Shown here: positions 63,777-64,000 of the stretch, one piece after another
How the letters are laid out: the number at the start of each line of letters is the position of its first letter
How positions within the stretch are numbered: position 1 is the stretch's first letter
Assembly: GCA_902597795.1 (NCBI GenBank)
Contig: CACJZA010000003.1
Location: 62,001-126,000 of the forward strand
Length of the DNA stretch: 64,000 bases
Direction: 5' to 3'
From: an uncultured Alphaproteobacteria bacterium
Lineage (GTDB): Bacteria; Pseudomonadota; Alphaproteobacteria; HIMB59; GCA-002718135
Notes under the pieces: model-generated
Database searches by the model: none
What the model saw: the letters and a program-made list of their open reading frames with translations, nothing else
What the model was told of the DNA's origin: nothing
Translations under genes and position numbers: made by a program

Positions 63777-64000
63777 TTCGATAGCTATCTAATATTTTAT
63801 CTGGTCTTAGAACAAATGTTGTGTCACCACTTTTAATAGTTTTTAAAATTTCTAAATCACTTATTACTTTTCCAATAGGAGTATATTGCAAATTAAAAGA
63901 TTTTTGATTTTCTATTAAAATAAAAAACTGTGAATTCTCAGTATCAAATTTACCTCTTCTTACCATACCCACAGATCCTTTTGTGAAATCAAAGTTTTCA
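63769..64000 (-). CDS. Cyclophilin-type peptidyl-prolyl cis-trans isomerase, C-terminal part (cut by window edge)
   Basis: The track starts at an internal Met (63972); the frame stays open to the window edge, adding ENFDFTKGSV before GMVRRGKFDTENSQFFILIE. The SQFFI segment is the cyclophilin signature lining the active site, and the end contains YTPIGKVISDLEILKTIKSGD, also typical. These enzymes speed proline isomerisation during folding. Whether it is periplasmic (PpiA) or cytoplasmic (PpiB) cannot be told, since the N-terminus lies outside the window. Confidence 0.85.
   Translation of the reverse strand, partial: ENFDFTKGSVGMVRRGKFDTENSQFFILIENQKSFNLQYTPIGKVISDLEILKTIKSGDTTFVLRPDKILDSYRIN

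Overview
This window looks like part of the chromosome of a streamlined, very AT-rich marine alphaproteobacterium, of the SAR11 / HIMB59 (AEGEAN-169) kind. The reasons are the extreme A+T bias, the nearly absent intergenic space with many ATGA, TAATG or longer gene overlaps, an Alph_Pro_TM (TIGR02186) gene beside TauE/SafE, plant/alphaproteobacterial-type GshA, a short-LID adenylate kinase, and ribosomal proteins of alphaproteobacterial type. The taxon is an inference from gene content, not from a tree. No prophage, insertion sequence, CRISPR array or rRNA gene is visible, and no gap longer than 300 bases lacks a gene.

Layout. (1) 1-2902, minus strand: a compact operon TauE/SafE exporter - small 4-TM protein - Alph_Pro_TM protein - universal stress protein - pyrE (cut by the window edge). 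A YeiH-type exporter lies just upstream (2966-4060). (2) 4112-12799: a formate dehydrogenase island. fdhD and mobA (minus) diverge from an orphan tungstate-type permease (tupB), mobB and moeA (plus). A TusA-like sulfur carrier (minus) diverges from a two-gene NAD-dependent formate dehydrogenase (NuoE-NuoF fused beta subunit plus Mo/W alpha subunit), followed by a tiny lipoprotein. The island holds the enzyme plus cofactor nucleotide attachment, metal insertion, sulfuration and perhaps metal uptake. (3) 12850-42741: tRNA-Thr, rlmB (minus), then an almost unbroken 29-kb translation/transcription supercluster: tRNA-Tyr, tRNA-Gly, tuf, tRNA-Trp, secE, nusG, rplKAJL, rpoBC, rpsLG, fusA, the S10, spc and alpha operons, secY, adk, rpoA, rplQ. 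An L10 leader RNA precedes rplJ. No rpmD (L30) gene lies between rpsE and rplO. (4) 42747-50005: housekeeping genes: crcB, an RluC/D pseudouridine synthase, lipB (minus), tRNA-Leu, mgtE, gshA-gshB, bioY, a ROK sugar kinase. (5) 50002-63776: accessory metabolism. gabD-type aldehyde dehydrogenase (minus) diverges from a tight six-gene operon: glycine-amidinotransferase-like enzyme, Asp/Glu-racemase-like EutA-type protein, EutB-like dehydratase, EutC-like (ornithine cyclodeaminase family) reductase, a fold-type II PLP enzyme of unknown reaction, and an M20 amidohydrolase. A polyamine-type ABC transporter (ATPase, binding protein, two permeases) and a DadA-like FAD oxidoreductase follow on the same strand. 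(6) The window ends inside a cyclophilin gene (minus).

The most notable part is region 5. Import, hydrolysis, stereo-inversion, dehydration, imine reduction, amidino transfer and flavin-dependent amine oxidation are encoded side by side, which suggests a pathway for an imported guanidino or hydroxylated, possibly acylated, amino acid. The substrate cannot be read from sequence. The second is the FDH island, whose beta-subunit architecture and tungstate-type permease suggest a tungsten or dual-metal FDH.
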